From Magnetococcales bacterium DCbin4 (GTDB lineage: Bacteria > Pseudomonadota > Magnetococcia > Magnetococcales > UBA8363): a DNA stretch of 57,213 nucleotides. A program made the translations under genes and the position numbers. Of this stretch, positions 1 to 8,522 are shown piece by piece (positions within the stretch are counted from its first letter, which is position 1; each line of letters starts with the position of its first letter). Where the stretch lies: assembly GCA_002753735.1 (NCBI GenBank), contig PEAN01000023.1:1-57213 (forward strand), given 5' to 3'. Below the pieces are notes generated by a model. It did not search any database, was not told where the DNA came from, and saw nothing but the letters and a program-made list of their open reading frames with translations.

Positions 1-24
1 CCCCCTTTTTTCTTTCAATATTCC
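1..24 (-). repeat. Partial copy of hairpin repeat (arm only)
   Basis: The first 20 bases are the reverse complement of the repeat arm that ends the window (ATTGAAAGAAAAAAGGGG). The window therefore starts and ends in copies of the same dispersed element, in opposite orientation. Only the arm is visible because the window is cut here. Confidence 0.6.
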
Positions 25-60
25 TATGTATATCAGTCAATTGCCAGCCATCCTCTCCAG

Positions 61-110
61 TTAATGAATGTAACAAGGTAGAATTAATTCTACCTTGTCA
101 TATTCATCAA
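61..110. repeat. Palindromic copy of dispersed GAATGTGACAAAGTAGAATTA motif
   Basis: Two head-to-head copies of a motif meet at 85/86 and form a near-perfect 50-bp palindrome (left half GAATGTAACAAGGTAGAATT). Single copies of the same motif occur at 6172-6203, 8495-8522 and, inverted, at 57123-57152. The sequence just upstream (about 30-60, ending in TCCAG) also resembles the flank at 8470-8494, so the repeated unit is longer than the palindrome. The palindrome could fold as a hairpin and lies downstream of tilS. Confidence 0.65.
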
Positions 111-149
111 CTTGAAAGGATGCCTGACAGTTGACGGTTATGTATGAAA

Positions 150-208
150 ATATTGAAAGAAAAAAGGGGGCTGGGGGCAATCCCTCAAGACCCTTTTTAT
201 TTCTTGTT
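150..208. terminator. Hairpin repeat, likely tilS terminator
   Basis: The element reads ATTGAAAGAAAAAAGGGGG, then CTGGGGGCAATCCCTCAAG, then ACCCTTTTTATTTCTTG. It forms a G/C stem flanked by A-rich and T-rich tracts. It overlaps the 3' end of tilS, so it can act as an intrinsic terminator for the minus strand and probably in both directions. It belongs to the dispersed hairpin family seen at 1355-1670, 38670-38735, 40660-40705 and 57172-57213. Confidence 0.5.
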
Positions 209-1288
209 CGTTTTCCTGCGTGGGGCCTTCATCGCGATACACAGGAAAATTTTTGTGTCATCCCTGGAAATTTCCAAACCCCTGACCTCCATCCGCCAAT
301 GGCGAACCGGCGAATGCACCATGTGCAAAAATCCATCCAACGCCCTGGATCCGAGAGGGTGCGACGATCCCCCCCTCAATTCTTTGCTGCAACGGGCAAG
401 GACACGAACAATCAATTCATCCGGCAACGCAACCAAGGCGGATCGTGCAAGCGAAAGGCCAGAGCCAAAGGTTTCGACCTCCAAAGTTGACCAAAAATGA
501 TCCAGCGTCCATGACAAGGCTTCCTCTGCCCGGGCCATGCGCATGGAAGTCGCCAGCAATTGTCGTCGAACCTGCGGTGCAAGCGTTGCCAATACCGGCA
601 CGACTTCATGTCGCAAACGCGAACGAACATATCGGTCCGAATGGTTGCTCGGATCCTCACGCCATTCCAAACCCTGGGACCGCATCCATTGATGAATTTC
701 TTCGCGGAAAAAAAACAACATGGGACGGAGAAGATCAATGCCGGGTTGCAAGGGACGGATGAACGGAATGGCGCTCAATCCCTTGAGACCACTGCCCCGC
801 AGCAGATGTTCCAGAAAAGTCTCCCCCTGGTCATCGCCATGGTGACCGGTGGCAACCCATCTGCAACCATGTTCTACCGCCGCCGCAGAAAAAAAACGAT
901 AACGCGCCTCCCGGGCACGTTCCTGAAGATTGCCAGGGCCATGGGGGGTGGACCATCGTTCCTGAACCCAGGGAATCTCCAGGTGTTGGCAGCGTTGCAC
1001 CACAAAAACCGCTTCCTCGATCGATTCCCGGCGCAGCCCATGATCAAAATGGGCCGCCACAATCCGATCCCGGGGCCGTTCAAGACAGGCCACCAACAAA
1101 TGAAGCAGGGCCACGGAATCCATCCCCCCGGAAACCGCAACTAAAATTTTTTCTTCGGACGCAACGGTTAATTGTATGAGGCGGCGAAAGTGAACTTCCA
1201 TTGCCTCGGATGGATGATGACGCTTGATCCGTGCCGGGTCTGTCCAACGTAATGGATGTTTTCCAGTCACATCACCGCTCAAATCCAC
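197..1288 (-). CDS. tilS: tRNA(Ile)-lysidine synthetase TilS
   Basis: TilS uses ATP and lysine to convert the wobble cytidine of tRNA-Ile(CAU) to lysidine, so that the tRNA reads AUA as isoleucine. It is a cytoplasmic, normally essential enzyme. The PP-loop signature ILVAVSGGMDS lies near residues 48-58, followed by AHFDHGLR and by ATGHHGDDQGETFL, all typical of the N-terminal ATP-pyrophosphatase domain. The C-terminal half is shorter and less conserved than in enterobacterial TilS (363 aa against about 430). The full frame opens with GTG at 1288; an ATG at 1201 (MEVHFRRL) would give a more family-like N-terminus and is a real alternative. It lies downstream of tolB-pal-cpoB but is separated from them by a large inverted repeat, so it is probably transcribed separately. 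Confidence 0.92.
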   Translation of the reverse strand: MDLSGDVTGKHPLRWTDPARIKRHHPSEAMEVHFRRLIQLTVASEEKILVAVSGGMDSVALLHLLVACLERPRDRIVAAHFDHGLRRESIEEAVFVVQRCQHLEIPWVQERWSTPHGPGNLQERAREARYRFFSAAAVEHGCRWVATGHHGDDQGETFLEHLLRGSGLKGLSAIPFIRPLQPGIDLLRPMLFFFREEIHQWMRSQGLEWREDPSNHSDRYVRSRLRHEVVPVLATLAPQVRRQLLATSMRMARAEEALSWTLDHFWSTLEVETFGSGLSLARSALVALPDELIVRVLARCSKELRGGSSHPLGSRALDGFLHMVHSPVRHWRMEVRGLEISRDDTKIFLCIAMKAPRRKTNKK

Positions 1289-1321
1289 CTGGGGGCGTGT
1301 TGACAGTCATGATCAAAAAAA

Positions 1322-1697
1322 GGGTAACTGCCCGGGTACCCCCCCGGTTCGGGATTATTGAAAAAAAAAAAGGGGCTTGGGGGGTGCGCCCCCGGGGGTT
1401 TTGACTTTGATTTTGATTTTACAGCCCCCACAGGGGGTGTGGGGGACGAAGTCCCCCAGATTTTTTTCTTTTCCCGGAGGGACGCATCCTGAAACCAAAA
1501 TCAAAACAAAAACAAAAATCAAAACAAAAATCAAAACAAAAATCAAAACCTGGAGGACTTCGTCCCCCACACCCCCTGTGGGGGCTGTAAAATCAAAATC
1601 AAATTCAAAATCAAATTCAAAGTCAAAACCCTGGGGGCAATCCCCCAGACCCCTTTTTTTTTTCAATAATTAAATCCGGAAGGTACCCGGGCAGTTA
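1322..1697. repeat. 376-bp composite palindromic element (MITE-like)
   Basis: The outer ends are a perfect 17-bp inverted repeat, GTAACTGCCCGGGTACC (about 1323-1339) and GGTACCCGGGCAGTTAC (about 1681-1697). Inside are a second pair of arms made of ATTGAAAAAAAAAAAGGGG/CCCCTTTTTTTTTCAAT, then TTTTGACTTTGATTTTGATT against AATCAAA-type tracts. A third pair is ACAGCCCCCACAGGGGGTGT against its complement. The centre (about 1495-1545) carries tandem AAAAATCAAAAC units. There is no credible coding frame; the open frames on both strands are low-complexity translations of the repeats. The element separates cpoB from tilS. Confidence 0.8.
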
Positions 1698-1757
1698 CAA
1701 AAAAGGGATTCCGACCTTGCGCTACCCCCCCCCTTGGTTCCTTGCCAACAGACAACC

Positions 1758-2816
1758 TCAATGTTTTCCCGCCCGCTCTTCGACCATCTCAAGGCGTTGT
1801 TTGGCCATGGCGACGGCAGGGGATTCGGGATAGTCGCTGATGAGCCGGGTCAGGCTGTTCTTGGCGTTTTCCATGTCACCCAACTCATAAAAGGCAAAGC
1901 CGATCTTGAGCAGGCTGGCCGGAATCTTGCCGGAGGAGGGCCAACGCACCAACACCTGATTGAACGCCATCAAGGCATCGGGAAATTTGCGTTGTACATA
2001 ATAAAGCTCACCAATCCAATATTGGGCATTGTCGGCCAACCCATCATTGGGAAACCATTCCATGTAATTTTTGAAGGCCGATAATGATTCGTCATAGCGC
2101 CCACCCTTGAGGAGCGAAAACGCTTCCTCATAGGCCTGTTTGGAACTCTCAGGCTTCGGTTTGGTGGGGCCCTTCTTCTCTGAAGCAACGACAGGTGCAA
2201 CCTTGGCTACCTTGGTGGTTGGAGCCGCCGGTTGGGTAAATGCCGGCGTGGAGTTCGGTGGTTGCTCATCCATGTTGGCACTGTCATCCTGTCCCTGATC
2301 CGCCGGATCATAATCGGGACTACTCATATCCACAGCGCCAGAGGTCTGCTGTGCCGCCGCTTGTTGGGCTGCGGCCGCCTGTTGCTGCGCCAGTGCCTGT
2401 TTGTTCTTGGCTTCCAATTCCGCTTCAAGGCGGGATTTGGCATGTTGCAATTGTTCCACCTCGCCACGCAACGAGGTCATTTCCTTCTCCATCAACCCCA
2501 GCCGCTTCTCCATGCTGCTGGTCACGTTGCGGGTGAGATCCTCATTCTTTTCAACCCGGGTGGACAAGGAATTCACGACTTCGGGCAGCGGAAGTTTGGC
2601 CGGTGGGGGGGGCGGTCCCGCCTCGGTGCGAACCGGGGGACGACCCTGGTCGTCGTAATAATTGGGGCCGCCATCACCTGGAGGTCCATTACTGACACAG
2701 GAAGAGAGCGGCATAATCACAATAAACAAGAGGGCCGGAATCCAGGATCGCTGCTTCCTGACGGCAATAGATGTCATCCTTGCGGACAGATCGACAGACT
2801 TGAGATTCCGGCCCAT
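1758..2816 (-). CDS. cpoB: Cell division coordinator CpoB / Tol-Pal protein YbgF
   Basis: CpoB is a periplasmic TPR protein that binds TolA and coordinates peptidoglycan synthesis with outer-membrane constriction. The N-terminus has a hydrophobic segment ending in LSSC, a lipobox, so this version is probably a lipoprotein. A predicted coiled coil follows (VVNSLSTRVEKNEDLTRNV to about residue 150), then an Ala/Gln-rich linker. C-terminal TPRs contain the family motifs YEEAFSLLKGGRYDESLSAF, WPNDGL-type turns, AQYWIGELYY and ALLKIGFAFYELGD. The start is uncertain: ATG 2816 was chosen over TTG 2834, and ATG 2777 would give a more compact lipoprotein signal. It sits about 20 nt after pal in the canonical tolB-pal-cpoB order. 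Confidence 0.88.
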   Translation of the reverse strand: MGRNLKSVDLSARMTSIAVRKQRSWIPALLFIVIMPLSSCVSNGPPGDGGPNYYDDQGRPPVRTEAGPPPPPAKLPLPEVVNSLSTRVEKNEDLTRNVTSSMEKRLGLMEKEMTSLRGEVEQLQHAKSRLEAELEAKNKQALAQQQAAAAQQAAAQQTSGAVDMSSPDYDPADQGQDDSANMDEQPPNSTPAFTQPAAPTTKVAKVAPVVASEKKGPTKPKPESSKQAYEEAFSLLKGGRYDESLSAFKNYMEWFPNDGLADNAQYWIGELYYVQRKFPDALMAFNQVLVRWPSSGKIPASLLKIGFAFYELGDMENAKNSLTRLISDYPESPAVAMAKQRLEMVEERAGKH

Positions 2817-2836
2817 TTTGATTCGCTCAATCAAGC

Positions 2837-3379
2837 TTATTGGGAAACAAGTTCAGCGCGACGGTTTTGTGCCCAGGAAGTTTCCTCGTGGCCCTTGATG
2901 ATCGGACGCTCCTTGCCATAGGAAATGGTCTTGATCCGGCTGGCGTCAATCCCCTGGGAAATCAGGTAACGGGCCGCCGCATCAGCGCGTTGTTGTCCGA
3001 GCGCCAGGTTGTATTCGCGGGTGCCGCGTTCGTCGCAGTGACCTTCGACCGTGATCCGGCCTGAAGTCTTGGCGAGCATACGGGCATTGTTGCTCAAAAT
3101 ATCTTCCGCTTGGGGCGTCAAAGCGGCAGAATTGAATTCAAAGTGGACAACATTGCCAGACGCACCACCCATGCCGCCGGACATGCCACCCGCACCATTG
3201 GGATCATCCAGGTTCGAACCATAACCACCCGGACGCCCGACGGAAGATCCGTCTGCATTCATCCCCCCTTCCTGTGCCGATGCCCCGGCACCATCTGGTC
3301 CTTCTTTCGGAACCGCGCCGCAACCCGCGAGGATTCCAAGGAACAGAACCGCAATAATCATCGTAGCCAAGCGTTTCAT
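2837..3379 (-). CDS. pal: Peptidoglycan-associated lipoprotein Pal
   Basis: Pal is an outer-membrane lipoprotein that binds meso-diaminopimelate in peptidoglycan and the TolB propeller, and it helps the envelope invaginate at division. The signal sequence MKRLATMIIAVLFLGILAGC ends in a clear lipobox (LAGC). A Gly-rich linker follows (about residues 30-75), then an OmpA-C domain with VHFEFNSAALTP, VEGHCDERGTREYNLALG and RIKTISYGKERP. The Asp/Arg pair that contacts peptidoglycan is present. It lies between tolB (77 nt upstream) and cpoB. The 180-aa length is normal for the family. Confidence 0.95.
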   Translation of the reverse strand: MKRLATMIIAVLFLGILAGCGAVPKEGPDGAGASAQEGGMNADGSSVGRPGGYGSNLDDPNGAGGMSGGMGGASGNVVHFEFNSAALTPQAEDILSNNARMLAKTSGRITVEGHCDERGTREYNLALGQQRADAAARYLISQGIDASRIKTISYGKERPIIKGHEETSWAQNRRAELVSQ

Positions 3380-3455
3380 GCAATCACCTCAAAAAGAATT
3401 GTTGTTGCCCACCTGGAAAGCCCACAGGATGTAAACGGTTGATGCCAACCGTTTA

Positions 3456-4853
3456 TCAACGTACCAGGGGTGACCAGGAGGGATCGGAGCCATTGATGCT
3501 ACCATCTAGATTTACCAACCTTTCATTATGACCTGTTAAATCGATGGTGTAAAGTCGTGTCTGACTTCCTGCCTGTCGGGAAAACAAAATCACTCTGCCA
3601 TTGGGGGACCAGGTCGGGGATTCGTCCATCCAGGAATCGGTCAGGAAACGCCCATTGGTCCCTTTGGGGTCAATGACGGAGATCCGGAATCGGCCACCGC
3701 CGCCGCTGACGTAGGCGATGAGATCACCTCGGGGCGACCATACAGGGGCGGCATTGTAGTTACCCTCGAATGTGATTCGCCGGACATTGCCGCCGTTGGC
3801 ATCCATGATATAGATCTGGGGCGAACCGGAACGGTCTGAATTGAACACGATCTGGCTGCCGTCAGGCGAAAAGGAAGGGGAGGTATCGATGCCGCTGTTT
3901 TCGGTCAGGCGTCGCAGATTGCCGCTGCCCAGGTCCCGCAGATAGATTTCCGAATTCCCGTCCATGCTCAAGGTCAGGGCCATGAGTTGGCCGTTACTCG
4001 GTGACCAGGCGGGCGCACTGTTGAGGCCGGGATAGTCGCCCTGAATGGTCCGTTTGCCGGAGTACAGATCCCAGCGAAAAATTCGTGGGGGACCCCGTTC
4101 GTAGGATAGATAGAACAACTGTTCTCCCGTGGGGGCGAAACGGGGGGTCAGAACCAGCGTCCGTTCACGGGTCAGATCGACCCGGTTGGCCCCATCCTGA
4201 TCCATCAGCGACAACCATTTCATGTCGCCCTTGCTGGCGACAAAGGCGATGCGTGATGTGAAATATCCGCTTTCGCCCGTGAGACGGGTATAGATTTCAT
4301 CAGCGATGCGGTGGGCCACATGACGCCAGTCGCGTACCGGAGCGGTAAACCGCTTTCCTTTGCCAACCAGTGATCCCTGATAGACATCATGGAGAAAAAA
4401 ATCGGCGATCAGTTTCCCGTCACGTTCATGGACCGCTCCTGAAACCACCGCTTCGGCACCAATGAGGCGCCAATCGCGGAAATTGGGTCCCTGTTGCCAC
4501 AATTGCGACGGCGTTTGCAAAAAGGTACTGGGATCGAGGGGTTTGAACAGGCCGGAACGTTCAAGATCGGCGGTGATGACTTCGTTGAGTTGATGTCCCG
4601 ATGAACCTTGTGCGGATACGGTACCATTGGGTGACAGGTCGACAAAATCGGACAATGCAATGGGCATGGGTTGCAGCCCGCCCTTGGTGATGTCGATACG
4701 TAACGCCCCGTAAGCCTGGCTACAGTCGATGCACAGCAGCACCAACACCACCCATGCCTGCATGTTCATGATGGATACGAAACTCTTGGCCATGCGTTGT
4801 GAAGTAGTCCGCTTACCGGTGAAGATTGGTTTTTCCATACCATGGTCACTCAT
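3456..4853 (-). CDS. tolB: Tol-Pal system beta-propeller protein TolB
   Basis: TolB is the periplasmic component that cycles between Pal and TolA and regulates Pal mobilisation during constriction. A signal peptide (around VVLVLLCIDCSQAYGA) precedes the N-terminal domain, which begins LRIDITKGGLQPMPIALSDF. A six-bladed propeller follows, with repeated blades of the type PSFSPDGSQIVFNSDRSGSPQIYIMD and APVWSPRGDLIAYVS. The start at 4853 (MSDHGMEKP) has an SD-like GAGG five bases upstream; the longer frame to 4928 and shorter starts at 4838 or 4793 are possible. tolQ, tolR and tolA are not next to it. Upstream lies a divergent oxidoreductase, so the other Tol genes must be elsewhere. Confidence 0.93.
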   Translation of the reverse strand: MSDHGMEKPIFTGKRTTSQRMAKSFVSIMNMQAWVVLVLLCIDCSQAYGALRIDITKGGLQPMPIALSDFVDLSPNGTVSAQGSSGHQLNEVITADLERSGLFKPLDPSTFLQTPSQLWQQGPNFRDWRLIGAEAVVSGAVHERDGKLIADFFLHDVYQGSLVGKGKRFTAPVRDWRHVAHRIADEIYTRLTGESGYFTSRIAFVASKGDMKWLSLMDQDGANRVDLTRERTLVLTPRFAPTGEQLFYLSYERGPPRIFRWDLYSGKRTIQGDYPGLNSAPAWSPSNGQLMALTLSMDGNSEIYLRDLGSGNLRRLTENSGIDTSPSFSPDGSQIVFNSDRSGSPQIYIMDANGGNVRRITFEGNYNAAPVWSPRGDLIAYVSGGGGRFRISVIDPKGTNGRFLTDSWMDESPTWSPNGRVILFSRQAGSQTRLYTIDLTGHNERLVNLDGSINGSDPSWSPLVR

Positions 4854-5138
4854 GCCAACCTCAATCTTGTGATGCGTATCGTTTTCAATTCCAGCCTGTT
4901 GGCGCGTACTATCGCAGGGAAGGATCAATAATGCAAGTGAACTCTATTCCGAACGCTTGAATGACTGCAATAAATGGGGGGAAAGAGTGTGGTATGTCGG
5001 GTTTGTGTCGATGGGAGGATTGGGTTTTTCACCATTCGATGTGTTGGGGGTGGTTGACCTGGTGAAATCGGGATAGAGTGTTTTCGGTCGTTCAGGGTGG
5101 GTTGCAGGAATGGTGCGCCCTGATTTCGTTTCCTTGGA

Positions 5139-6149
5139 ATGGATGGAGTTGTGGCGGTGAAACCGGGAAAAAACATTCGTGTGGCGGTCATTGGCGTGGG
5201 GCAGATGGGACGCAACCATGTTCGGGTTTATTCCCAACTCCGGGGGGTGGAACTGGTCGCGGTGGTCGATACCGATCCGGTCAACCTTCAGGAGACGGTT
5301 TCCCGGGTGGGGTGTCCTGGCCATGCCGCCTTGGAACCGATTCTGGGCCGGGTGGATGCGGTCAGTGTGGTGACCCCGCCTGGAACGCACGCCCGGATCG
5401 GTACCTTTCTCATGGATCATGGCATTCATTGCCTGATCGAAAAGCCTCTTGCCATTTCCGAGGAGCAGGGGCGGCAATTGATCGATGCCGCGGCCAGGAA
5501 CAACGTGGTTTTGCTGGTGGGGCATATCGAGCGCTTCAATCCCGCGGTGCAGGCGTTGTATGGTTTGTTGGCTCAGGGAAGCCGTATCCATGCCATGGAT
5601 GTGCGGCGGATGAGCAGTGCCAGTGCGAGGATTACCGATGTCGATGTCATTGCCGATCTGATGACACATGATTTGGACATCGTCATGAATCTGATGAATC
5701 AGCCTGTGACGCGGGTGGTTGCGGGCTGTGTCCGGACGCCTGATTCGGGTGGCGGGGATTATGTCAGTGCCCTGTTGGGGTTTGAAGGGGGGGCCATGGC
5801 GGCGGTGACTGCCAGTCGCATGACTAAAAACCGGGTTCGGGAATTGACGGTCACCTCCGATCTGGGATGGCTCATGGTCAATTTCATCACTCAGGAGCTT
5901 TTCATCCATCGTCAAGGGCCCGGGTTGGGCGGGGCGGGGCCGTCCGGGCCACGTTATTCCTGGGATCATTCGGTTGAACGGGTTTCGGTTCGTCCTGCTG
6001 AATCATTGGCGGTGGAACTGGCACATTTCATCGATGCGGTACGGGGGGGGGTTCCCCCGTTGGTGACGGGACAGCAGGCTTTGGATGTCCTCAAGGTGGC
6101 TCGGAAAATTCGTCTCGGTGCGGATGGCGTCGGGGGCGATGCTGAATAA
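5139..6149 (+). CDS. Gfo/Idh/MocA-family NAD(P)-dependent oxidoreductase
   Basis: Members of this family oxidise or reduce sugar carbons, often on nucleotide sugars or inositols. An N-terminal Rossmann fold carries VAVIGVGQMGRNHVRVY (about residues 13-29) and the EKPLA motif with the conserved lysine (about 108-112). The C-terminal alpha/beta substrate domain follows, and the 336-aa length is normal. The substrate cannot be read from sequence. Some relatives in envelope loci act on UDP-GlcNAc as 3-dehydrogenases, which would fit the neighbouring envelope genes, but this is a guess. It is transcribed divergently from tolB across about 285 nt and stands alone on its strand. No strong ribosome-binding site is seen before ATG 5139. 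Confidence 0.82.
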   Translation: MDGVVAVKPGKNIRVAVIGVGQMGRNHVRVYSQLRGVELVAVVDTDPVNLQETVSRVGCPGHAALEPILGRVDAVSVVTPPGTHARIGTFLMDHGIHCLIEKPLAISEEQGRQLIDAAARNNVVLLVGHIERFNPAVQALYGLLAQGSRIHAMDVRRMSSASARITDVDVIADLMTHDLDIVMNLMNQPVTRVVAGCVRTPDSGGGDYVSALLGFEGGAMAAVTASRMTKNRVRELTVTSDLGWLMVNFITQELFIHRQGPGLGGAGPSGPRYSWDHSVERVSVRPAESLAVELAHFIDAVRGGVPPLVTGQQALDVLKVARKIRLGADGVGGDAE

Positions 6150-6171
6150 TTCTTTGAATGTCAATGGTCCC

Positions 6172-6203
6172 TGATGAACGAATGTGACAGCGTAGAATTA
6201 GAA
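6172..6203 (+). repeat. Dispersed 34-bp motif copy (left bracket of accessory segment)
   Basis: The sequence GATGAACGAATGTGACAGCG plus TAGAATTAGA closely matches the reverse complement of 57123-57152, and matches 61-85 and 8495-8522 more loosely. With the same-orientation copy at 8495-8522 it brackets the accessory segment holding two membrane proteins and an insertion-sequence remnant. Confidence 0.55.
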
Positions 6204-6223
6204 GACACGACCGGAAAACGTTG

Positions 6224-7552
6224 TCACTTGCTGAATGTAAGCAAATACACGAAAAATTGAATCAAGCCGACAAGACCGAATGCAATCATCGCTTGCCATC
6301 TGTAATCGAGCGGCGCGGACAGTCGTGACAGGTTTTCGATGTAATGTTTGTCACTAATGGAAATATGTTCACTCAAGTGTGCATAAGTATAGTATACAAG
6401 AAACAAGGAAACTACAACGTGCAGCGGCTTTTCCAGCAGATAAGTCGCAATAGTGACAAGCCACTCGTCTACCTTGATTCCTTTCATGTCATTGCTTGTC
6501 AGCCGTATCAACCCCGCATAACCGATCACCGTGCCGATAACGGAAAACAAAAATGTTTTCACAGAGTCGCGACGTGCTCTGTCATGCCGTAACCGGGAAA
6601 CATGAGCCTCCTTGTTGGCTCGGATGGATCGTTCCAGATCGTCTCGTTGCAGCAACGGAAAAAAGTCCCAAGACTCCCTGCCTGGATCATTTTCCCGTAA
6701 GGCTTCCATGGAGATATGGCGAAAAGTCTCGGCATAGGCCAAAATTCCCACTGCATTGTCGTAAGAGGAGGGGTGAGCCTCCCGACTATAGCGGAACACC
6801 TTACGGTAGAGACGGCTCAAGGTTTCGTAACGCCACGTAATATCATCCTCTTCCCCCTCTGCCGTCATAATGGAGTAGAGTTCGGTCAGGGTATCTGTCG
6901 TCGGTGTGTGGTGCAGATGTTCGTGGCTGATATCCTTCAGAAAAAAATAGAGCTGAGAAGCCACCCGGTTCGGCACTTGAGTTGAAACACGAATGCAACC
7001 CTCGGGCAACTCCAGTGTCACAGTACCGTTTCGCGTCAGGGTGAAATCAGCATAAACATCGGCGTATTCCTGGCATCGATTGTTCAGATTATCCATTAAA
7101 GTCTGGTATTGACCACTTCTGTGATGGAAATGTCTTTGCGTCTGCCGGACGGAATCTTCCACTTCCCCTTTCCAGCCCTTCCGGTCGAACAGGAAGAGTC
7201 GGCCTTGTAATGGCTTGGACTGAAAAGGCTCGTCCAATTTACGACGGGGTGGAATGGTGCGCGGATGTGTGGCAATGCAGAGAATCCAGAACGTACCCGT
7301 GACCTGCGGGAAGAGTCGTGCCATAAACTCTTTCATGGGAAAGAGCAGTGGCCTGTTGGAGAGCAGGTTGATGAGTGGATTGTCCAGCAGCCAACGCTTT
7401 TGGTACACAACGATGCGGCGGTACTGTCGATCTGTGATATTGGCGATGATGGGACGGTTTGAGTGACGTACATTGCCGATGTCCTGGTAGGACATCTGAC
7501 CTCCGACAGAAGGAATCCAGCCTCGAAATTTTCTTGTCTGCCGAGGAGTCAT
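6224..7552 (-). CDS. Uncharacterised protein with three C-terminal membrane segments
   Basis: I do not recognise this 442-aa protein. About the first 300 residues are hydrophilic and rich in Arg and His. The C-terminal quarter has three hydrophobic stretches (around TFLFSVIGTVIGYAGLI, LHVVVSLFLVYYTYAHL and WQAMIAFGLVGLIQFFVYLL). These suggest a large cytoplasmic domain anchored by a short membrane module. Between the soluble part and the first segment is a charged, probably helical region (RDDLERSIRANKEAHVSRLR). A second Met at residue 20 is an alternative start. The smaller membrane protein ending at 7639 is transcribed in the same direction, about 85 nt away. Both lie in a segment bracketed by dispersed repeats beside a transposase remnant, which suggests accessory DNA. 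Confidence 0.55.
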   Translation of the reverse strand: MTPRQTRKFRGWIPSVGGQMSYQDIGNVRHSNRPIIANITDRQYRRIVVYQKRWLLDNPLINLLSNRPLLFPMKEFMARLFPQVTGTFWILCIATHPRTIPPRRKLDEPFQSKPLQGRLFLFDRKGWKGEVEDSVRQTQRHFHHRSGQYQTLMDNLNNRCQEYADVYADFTLTRNGTVTLELPEGCIRVSTQVPNRVASQLYFFLKDISHEHLHHTPTTDTLTELYSIMTAEGEEDDITWRYETLSRLYRKVFRYSREAHPSSYDNAVGILAYAETFRHISMEALRENDPGRESWDFFPLLQRDDLERSIRANKEAHVSRLRHDRARRDSVKTFLFSVIGTVIGYAGLIRLTSNDMKGIKVDEWLVTIATYLLEKPLHVVVSLFLVYYTYAHLSEHISISDKHYIENLSRLSAPLDYRWQAMIAFGLVGLIQFFVYLLTFSK

Positions 7553-7638
7553 GGTTGAGACCGTAACAGATCGAAAATCAAGGGGATGTTGAAACCAGCT
7601 CTACCTGATTACGGCACACGAACAAAAAATCGTGCGGT

Positions 7639-7935
7639 TCAGCGGCGTCGCAGAATAGGGGAGAGGGCTTCTTCAGTCAATTCCCCCTGTTCAATCAACT
7701 CATCGGTATCCAGCCGCTTGGCCAAGCCAGCGCGAACCAAATGGCCATGGTCACTGTTGGGATCACTCTTGATACCGCCGCGCAACACGTTGAGGATACT
7801 CTTGCTCAAATTTTTGTTGAGTTCATACTGGTTCCGGTCGCATTGGAGAAACCGGACGCCAAGCACGAAAAGGTGAACAGACACAATCCCTCCGACCAAC
7901 AACACGATGGCCTGCCACAGATCAGTCAAGCTCAC
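7639..7935 (-). CDS. Small uncharacterised membrane protein
   Basis: This is a predicted 98-aa protein with one membrane helix near the N-terminus (LWQAIVLLVGGIVSVHLFVLGVRFL) and a polar C-terminal tail (ELNKNLSKSILNVLRG to EEALSPILRRR). The start is a GTG at 7935 because AGGAG lies eight bases upstream; the open frame extends to 7986 but that region has no such signal. It is probably cotranscribed with the larger membrane protein downstream (start 7552). No family is recognised. Confidence 0.5.
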   Translation of the reverse strand: MSLTDLWQAIVLLVGGIVSVHLFVLGVRFLQCDRNQYELNKNLSKSILNVLRGGIKSDPNSDHGHLVRAGLAKRLDTDELIEQGELTEEALSPILRRR

Positions 7936-8010
7936 GGGTACATCTCCTACGAATTTTTCAGCATGTGACAATGAACGCAAAGGCATCCATTCAGGAAGGG
8001 GGCGGGCTTG

Positions 8011-8374
8011 TTAGCTCGGTACCACGACAATGGTCACCCTTGTCTCCGATAAACGCGATGTGGAATGCGTCACCCACCGACCAGGGCTGAAGTATATATA
8101 GTCCATACCTATGATGTCAACTTGTATGGGTACCTTATATATTTCTTCTAATCCAACATATTGTGGTACAGGTGTCTTTCCGCTCAGAGAAATATTTCCC
8201 AAATGTTTTGCAGAACAGACCGCGAATCTGCCGTTTGTGGCCGCTATACCCGTGCCACCTGAGGTTCACCCTTCCACGAAGCCCTGTGTCGGGGCAGTTT
8301 GGATTTTGGCAGCAAAACACTTCTAAAGGCAACATGGTGTTTTCCCCCTGATCGACGATGTACCTGTCAAACAA
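8011..8374 (-). pseudogene. Remnant of an insertion-sequence transposase N-terminus
   Basis: The frame from about 8374 to 8135 translates to a segment with FCCQNPNCPD, then LRWHGYSGHKRQIRGLFC and KYFSERKDT. This resembles the zinc-ribbon N-terminus of IS1-like transposases (CPNPxCPDxGxxG...RRYRCxxCxxxFSERxGT), with the second CxxC degraded to CKTF. After ERKDT the reading continues better in another frame (SGKTPVPQYVGLEEIYKV), so a frameshift is likely. No downstream catalytic domain is present and no terminal inverted repeats were found. It is a decayed fragment rather than an active element. Confidence 0.5.
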
Positions 8375-8494
8375 GAGGTAAATCTACGCAATAACAATGC
8401 TTTAGATTAACGGGGGACACCACCTTCCGTCCAGGCATGGACAGGTCATTAGAAGAGACGACCATATTTTCAGACATATCAGCCATCTATTCCA

Positions 8495-8522
8495 GTTAAC
8501 GAGTATGGCAAAGTAAAATTAA
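8495..8522 (+). repeat. Dispersed motif copy (right bracket of accessory segment)
   Basis: The sequence GTTAACGAGTATGGCAAAGT plus AAAATTAA is a diverged copy, in the same orientation as 6172-6203. Its left flank (ATATCAGCCATCTATTCCAG) also resembles 30-60. The copy runs into the stop codon of the deacetylase-glycosyltransferase gene. Confidence 0.45.

Noticed and set aside
1500-1550. AAAAATCAAAAC units as a possible CRISPR array
   Set aside because: Units are 12 bp and contiguous, without spacers, and they form the core of a palindromic element.
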